This document shows, piece by piece, positions 6,085 to 9,144 of a stretch of DNA of 9,144 nucleotides. The position numbers and the translations under genes were made by a program. This stretch comes from JBEATZ01 sp041178545. GTDB taxonomy: Bacteria; Planctomycetota; UBA1135; UBA2386. The notes under the pieces are model-generated. The model saw nothing but the letters and a program-made list of their open reading frames with translations, did no database searches and was not told the DNA's origin. Within the stretch, counting starts at the first letter, position 1. Every line of letters begins with the position of its first letter. The stretch spans positions 1 to 9,144 of the forward strand of contig JBEGVB010000138.1 in assembly GCA_041178545.1 (NCBI GenBank), read 5' to 3'.

Positions 6085-7113
6085 TCAGTCCTCGCGCCGC
6101 CGCAGCACTGCACGCCGCACGAAGAAGAAGCCGGTGCCGAGGGCAGCAGCCAGCACCACCCAGATGCCCACGAAGAAGGCCTCGGACCGCACGCCGCGCG
6201 CGATCATGGGGCGGATGGGCACCATGGCACCCTGCTCCATCATGCGGAAGGCCTTGGTGTACTTGGGGGTCTGGTCCTGGAGGATGGCCGGGAACTGGCG
6301 CTGCAGGTCGGCCTGCACGTCCGTCACCAGTTGCTTCATCCACGCACGCCTGGCCTCGTCGGCCTCGGTGTAACGGATCTCGTTGAGCTCGATCTCGATC
6401 TCGGTCCAGTTGCGTCGCACCCCCCACTCGCGCAGCGAGCACTCGTCGAGGGTGAGGGTCGCCATGGCACCCTGTTGGTCGTTGAGGTAGACGCGGCGGC
6501 GCACCTGGTCGACGCGCAGCACGGGACGCAGCGCATAGGGGTCGACGCCGGCCTCGGTGATGCGGCGGATGCAGTCCTCGCGCTCGTCCTGGTCGACGAG
6601 GCCGAGGACCTGGTGCTGGGCATCGGGCGTGCGACCGCCCGGGTTGACCGAGTACTTGATCTCGCCGCGGTCGAGGCCGGTGTTGTCGCCGCGGTTGATC
6701 TTGATCTGCAGCAGCTGGCGGCCGTCCTTGTGCATCGCGCCGCCCGACTTGACGATGCGGCTCCGGTGGCGGATGCCGCTGTCGGTGGCGAGCAGCTGCA
6801 GCGACGGCGTGTCGAAGTAGACGTCCTCGAAGAGTTCGTCGCCCAGAACGGCCGAGAACCGCGCGCCGTCGCGGTCGAGCCAGCTGCAGTCTGCATAGCG
6901 TTGCTGCAGCCATGCCCACACGGACTCGGTGGCCTCGAGCGGCACCCGCAGCTTGGCCTCGCTCTCGATGCGCAACACGTTGACGCCGTTGGCCGTGAAC
7001 TCGCCGTTGCCCTGCTGGTAGCGGCCTTGCGCGGGAAGGGCTGCCGCAAGGGCGAGCACGCATGCGCACGCAGGCGCAAGGTGCAGGCGACGGTGGCGCA
7101 GCAGCAGGTTCAT
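6085..7113 (-). CDS. Membrane-anchored extracytoplasmic CYTH/triphosphate-tunnel-fold protein
   Basis: The 342-residue protein begins with basic residues and a hydrophobic core (about 12-28) forming a signal peptide. Residues about 46-245 show the CYTH/TTM pattern: E50-S-E52-A-K54 (hallmark ExExK), V-Y-F-D-T-P (98-103), a G-I-R-H-R-S-R strand (113-119), K138 in Q-I-K-I, K153 in E-I-K-Y, basic residues in RPVLRVDQVRRR (196-207), L-T-L-D-E (220-224) and the closing acidic strand E238/E240/E242. A membrane helix lies at about 311-332, followed by a basic tail. Family members (CyaB, ThTPase, inorganic triphosphatases, VTC polyphosphate polymerase) bind triphosphate-type substrates with divalent metal in the tunnel, typically in the cytoplasm. 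Here charges on both sides place the domain outside, so the substrate is uncertain; polyphosphate is one possibility. The start is ATG 7113; the frame is open to 7197, but the signal peptide begins here. Confidence 0.72.
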   Translation of the reverse strand: MNLLLRHRRLHLAPACACVLALAAALPAQGRYQQGNGEFTANGVNVLRIESEAKLRVPLEATESVWAWLQQRYADCSWLDRDGARFSAVLGDELFEDVYFDTPSLQLLATDSGIRHRSRIVKSGGAMHKDGRQLLQIKINRGDNTGLDRGEIKYSVNPGGRTPDAQHQVLGLVDQDEREDCIRRITEAGVDPYALRPVLRVDQVRRRVYLNDQQGAMATLTLDECSLREWGVRRNWTEIEIELNEIRYTEADEARRAWMKQLVTDVQADLQRQFPAILQDQTPKYTKAFRMMEQGAMVPIRPMIARGVRSEAFFVGIWVVLAAALGTGFFFVRRAVLRRRED

Positions 7114-7226
7114 CCCAGGTGTGGATCGGCGAAGGGTGCGCCCGAAGGATAGCCGCGTTCGTCCGGGCGTGGCGCGGACCCCAGGTGCCCCTGCCATCGG
7201 GTGGTCCGCGCCCGTAGGCTGCGCCC
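7114..7226. promoter_or_regulatory. Divergent promoter region between the CYTH gene and lipB
   Basis: These 113 bp separate two divergent starts (7113 on -, 7227 on +), so both promoters should lie here or just inside the genes. No confident -35/-10 pair is visible. The right half holds a strong inverted repeat, listed separately. The 8-mer GCGCCCGT occurs at 7208-7215 and again at 7221-7228, where it includes the lipB GTG start. Confidence 0.5.
7171..7212 (+). promoter_or_regulatory. 10-bp inverted repeat with nested hairpin in the lipB leader
   Basis: The arms GGCGCGGACC (7171-7180) and GGTCCGCGCC (7203-7212) are perfect complements separated by 22 nt. Inside the loop CAGG (7182-7185) and CCTG (7190-7193) form a second stem. 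The right arm ends 14 bp before the lipB start and directly precedes the AGG at 7216-7218. A competing pairing exists: GTCCG (7161-7165) with CGGAC (7175-7179). It may be an operator or an RNA structure controlling lipB. Since both neighbouring genes point away, a terminator is not expected here. Confidence 0.45.
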
Positions 7227-7835
7227 GTGACCATGGTGATCGAGGACCTGGGCAGGGCGCCTTACCTGCCCGTGCTGGACCGCATGCGCGCCCTGCACGC
7301 CCAGGTGGCGTCAGGCGCTGCGCCCGGCAGGATCCTGCTGGTGGAGCACGAGAGCGTGTACACGGCAGGGCGCGCGACGCCCCCGGCCGAGCTCACCGAC
7401 GACGTGGTGGCCATCGAGCGGGGCGGCAAGGTCACGTGGCACGGTCCGGGGCAGCTCACGGTGTACCCGGTGGTGCCGCTGCCGAAGCGCGACGTGCGCG
7501 ACTGGCTGCAGCGGCTCGAGCGGTTCGGCATCGCGGTGTGCGCCGAGTTCGGCCTCGCGGCACAGGCCTCGGTGGACGGCACCGGGGTGTTCGTGGGGAA
7601 CCGCAAGGTGGCCTCGATCGGCGTCGCGGTGCAGCGCTGGGTCAACCTGCACGGCATCGGCATCAACGTGTGCGTTGCAGGGTCGCCGTGGAGCCGCGTG
7701 CGCCCGTGCGGGCTGGACCCGGCGGTGATGACCGACCTGAGCACGGTGGCCGGTGCCCCCGTGGCGATGGAACAGGCGAAGGCGGCCGTGGCACGCGCGG
7801 CTTTCGTGCTGGCGGGCGAGACCACGGCGCGTTGA
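7227..7835 (+). CDS. lipB: Octanoyl-[acyl-carrier-protein]:protein octanoyltransferase
   Basis: LipB moves octanoyl groups from acyl carrier protein to the lipoyl domains of 2-oxoacid dehydrogenases and the glycine cleavage H protein, the first step of endogenous lipoate synthesis in the cytoplasm. The 202-residue length is normal. Family motifs are in order: LVEHESVYTAGR (38-49), GGKVTWHGPGQLTVYP (66-81), G-V-F-V-G-N-R-K-V-A-S-I-G-V (120-133), LHGIGINV (141-148) and P-C-G-L (160-163). By family knowledge Lys127 and Cys161 are the catalytic pair, and His72 and His142 lie in the conserved substrate pocket. The start GTG 7227 has AGG 8 nt upstream; ATG 7233 is an alternative two codons in. lipA is not in the window. 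The next gene starts 12 bp downstream, suggesting co-transcription. An inverted repeat in the leader may regulate it. Confidence 0.95.
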   Translation: MTMVIEDLGRAPYLPVLDRMRALHAQVASGAAPGRILLVEHESVYTAGRATPPAELTDDVVAIERGGKVTWHGPGQLTVYPVVPLPKRDVRDWLQRLERFGIAVCAEFGLAAQASVDGTGVFVGNRKVASIGVAVQRWVNLHGIGINVCVAGSPWSRVRPCGLDPAVMTDLSTVAGAPVAMEQAKAAVARAAFVLAGETTAR

Positions 7836-7847
7836 AGTAGCCCACCG

Positions 7848-9144
7848 ATGAGCGGCACGGTCGAACTGGACAAGGACGGGTTCAGCCTCGTGGTGAGGTT
7901 CCCCTACCGCGAGGACCTCGTCGCCGCCGTCAAGTCGCTGCCGCAGCGCCGCTGGGACCCGAAGGACAAGGCGTGGCGCGTGCCGCGCACGGACATCGAC
8001 GGGCTCTACAAGCTGCTGTCGCGGCACCTGTTCGACTTCGCACCCGAGGTGATGAGCCTGCTGGCAGGGACGCTGGGGAGCGCGCCCAAGGCTGCGCCGA
8101 CCCCGAGCGGCGGCGCCTCGGCGGTGGCCGAGCCCGCGCCGCGCCGGAGGCTGGCCGTCGTCGAGGACGAACCTGCTGCGGCGCCCACGACCGCGCAGGA
8201 ACCTGCAGCACTCACCATCAGCAGCCTCAACGAGACGGTGCGCGAGGTGCTGCGCGGGAACTTCATGCAGCCGGTGTGGCTGGTCGGCGAGGTGATGGAC
8301 TTCGACAAGTCCGCCGGCCGCAAGCACCGCTACTTCAAGCTGGTGGAGAAGGATGCTGCGTCGAGCCAGCAGAAGGCCTCGGTGTCCGCCGTGCTGTTCG
8401 AGCAGGTGGCGAACCGCCTGCTGCCCCGGCTGGCGAAGGACAACGAGAGCTTCACGCTGCGCGACGGCATCGAGATCCGCGTGCGCGTGAAGGTCGACTT
8501 CTACCCGGCCACCGGCTCGTTCCAGGTGATCGTCGAGGACATCGACCCGTCCTTCACGCTGGGCAAGCTCGCGCTCGGTCGCGAGCAGATCCTCAAGGAG
8601 CTGCGCCAGCTCGGCATCGCCACGCGCAACCGCGAGCTGCCGATGCCGGTGCCCGCGATCCGCATCGGCGTGCTCACCTCCAAGGAGTCCGACGGCTGGA
8701 ACGACTTCCGCCGAACCCTGGAGGAGTCACGCATCGGGTTCGAGGTCACGCTCGTGCCGGTCAAGGTGCAGGGCGCCGAGCTCAAGCCCACGGTGCTCGC
8801 GGGGCTGCATTGGTTCGCGCAGCATGCCGAGGACTTCGACGTCGTGTGCATCGTGCGCGGCGGCGGCTCGCGCACCGACCTCGCCTGGTTCGACGACCGC
8901 GAGGTTGCGCTTGCCGTGGCACGCCACCCGCTCAAGGTACTGATCGGCATCGGCCACGAGCGCGACCACAGCGTGCTCGACGAGATCGCGCACCGCGAGA
9001 AGACCCCCACCGCCGTGGCCGGGCGCCTCGTCGTGCTGGTCGAGGAGGCGCGCGCGACCATGGACGATGCCGTGCGCCGGCTGAAGGACGAGGCAGCCGC
9101 GATCCTGGACAAGCAGCGATCCTTCCTGCGCGAGGCGGGCATGG
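7848..9144 (+). CDS. xseA: Exodeoxyribonuclease VII large subunit variant with N-terminal HARP-like domain (3' end missing)
   Basis: 432 residues are visible and the frame runs off the right edge. Residues about 10-60 read F-S-L-V-V-R-F-P-Y, then L-V-x-x-V-K-S-L-P, R-R-W-D, D-K-A-W-R-V-P and a closing L-Y-K-L-L helix. That resembles the HARP domain of SMARCAL1-type helicases, a DNA-structure-binding module. A disordered Ala/Pro linker (about 75-120) leads to the ExoVII OB-fold (about 123-235) and nuclease domain with R337-G-G-G-S341, D-L (344-345), G-I-G-H370-E-x-D373 and T-P-T-A-V-A (386-391). The usual 'EGLF' segment is replaced by QLGIATRNRELPMP, and V-Q-G-A (307-310) is present, so this looks like a divergent subfamily. 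ExoVII degrades single-stranded DNA with small subunit XseB, not seen here. The start is ATG 7848: lipB's TGA lies in the same frame five codons upstream with no start codon between. C-terminal coiled coil begins at about 395. Confidence 0.88.
   Translation, partial: MSGTVELDKDGFSLVVRFPYREDLVAAVKSLPQRRWDPKDKAWRVPRTDIDGLYKLLSRHLFDFAPEVMSLLAGTLGSAPKAAPTPSGGASAVAEPAPRRRLAVVEDEPAAAPTTAQEPAALTISSLNETVREVLRGNFMQPVWLVGEVMDFDKSAGRKHRYFKLVEKDAASSQQKASVSAVLFEQVANRLLPRLAKDNESFTLRDGIEIRVRVKVDFYPATGSFQVIVEDIDPSFTLGKLALGREQILKELRQLGIATRNRELPMPVPAIRIGVLTSKESDGWNDFRRTLEESRIGFEVTLVPVKVQGAELKPTVLAGLHWFAQHAEDFDVVCIVRGGGSRTDLAWFDDREVALAVARHPLKVLIGIGHERDHSVLDEIAHREKTPTAVAGRLVVLVEEARATMDDAVRRLKDEAAAILDKQRSFLREAGM

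Noticed and set aside
5078..6373. Long + strand open frame opposite the FG-GAP, Ig-like and CYTH genes
   Set aside because: It lies antisense to three genes with recognisable domains and has no recognisable domain of its own.
7833..7850. Possible lipB-xseA fusion by readthrough, since both are in the same frame
   Set aside because: A TGA and four non-start codons separate them and each product is complete at this end; no sign of recoding was seen.

Overview
The window is very GC-rich DNA with strong G/C preference at third codon positions and dense coding. The mix of genes suggests a bacterium of the phylum Planctomycetota: secreted FG-GAP/VCBS-repeat protein, secreted S15-type hydrolase, signal-peptide proteins with a recurring C-terminal beta-rich module ending in a 'G-x-x-LH/Q' pattern, and weak or absent Shine-Dalgarno sequences. 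This assignment is an inference from protein style; no rRNA or other marker is present.

Layout. The left end (2-1003, + strand) holds the 3' part of one membrane protein gene and a complete small membrane protein gene. Each encodes two predicted membrane helices followed by a basic, low-complexity tail. Neither family is recognised. They converge on a block of five genes on the - strand (1055-7113). Read in transcription order these are: a membrane-anchored extracytoplasmic protein with a CYTH/triphosphate-tunnel fold (6085-7113); a small protein with an Ig/carboxypeptidase-regulatory-like domain and a C-terminal membrane anchor (5637-6032); a secreted seven-bladed FG-GAP/VCBS-repeat protein (4055-5485); an exported secretin N-domain-like protein that ends in a coiled coil instead of a secretin barrel (3255-4019); and a secreted CocE/NonD (peptidase S15) alpha/beta hydrolase (1055-3166). 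All five appear to be exported, so this strand carries an envelope-facing set. Gaps of 35-151 bp contain several inverted repeats, so it may be several transcription units.

At 7113/7227 the strand switches. The 113-bp divergent region contains a perfect 10-bp inverted repeat with a nested hairpin just ahead of lipB. On the + strand, lipB (lipoate biosynthesis octanoyltransferase, 7227-7835) is followed after 12 bp by a gene running off the right edge (7848-9144). It encodes a variant exodeoxyribonuclease VII large subunit with a HARP-like domain fused at its N terminus.

The most interesting items are the HARP-like/XseA fusion, the extracytoplasmic CYTH protein, the barrel-less secretin-like protein and the structured lipB leader. 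No rRNA, tRNA, CRISPR array, transposase or integrase was seen. No intergenic stretch exceeds about 150 bp.
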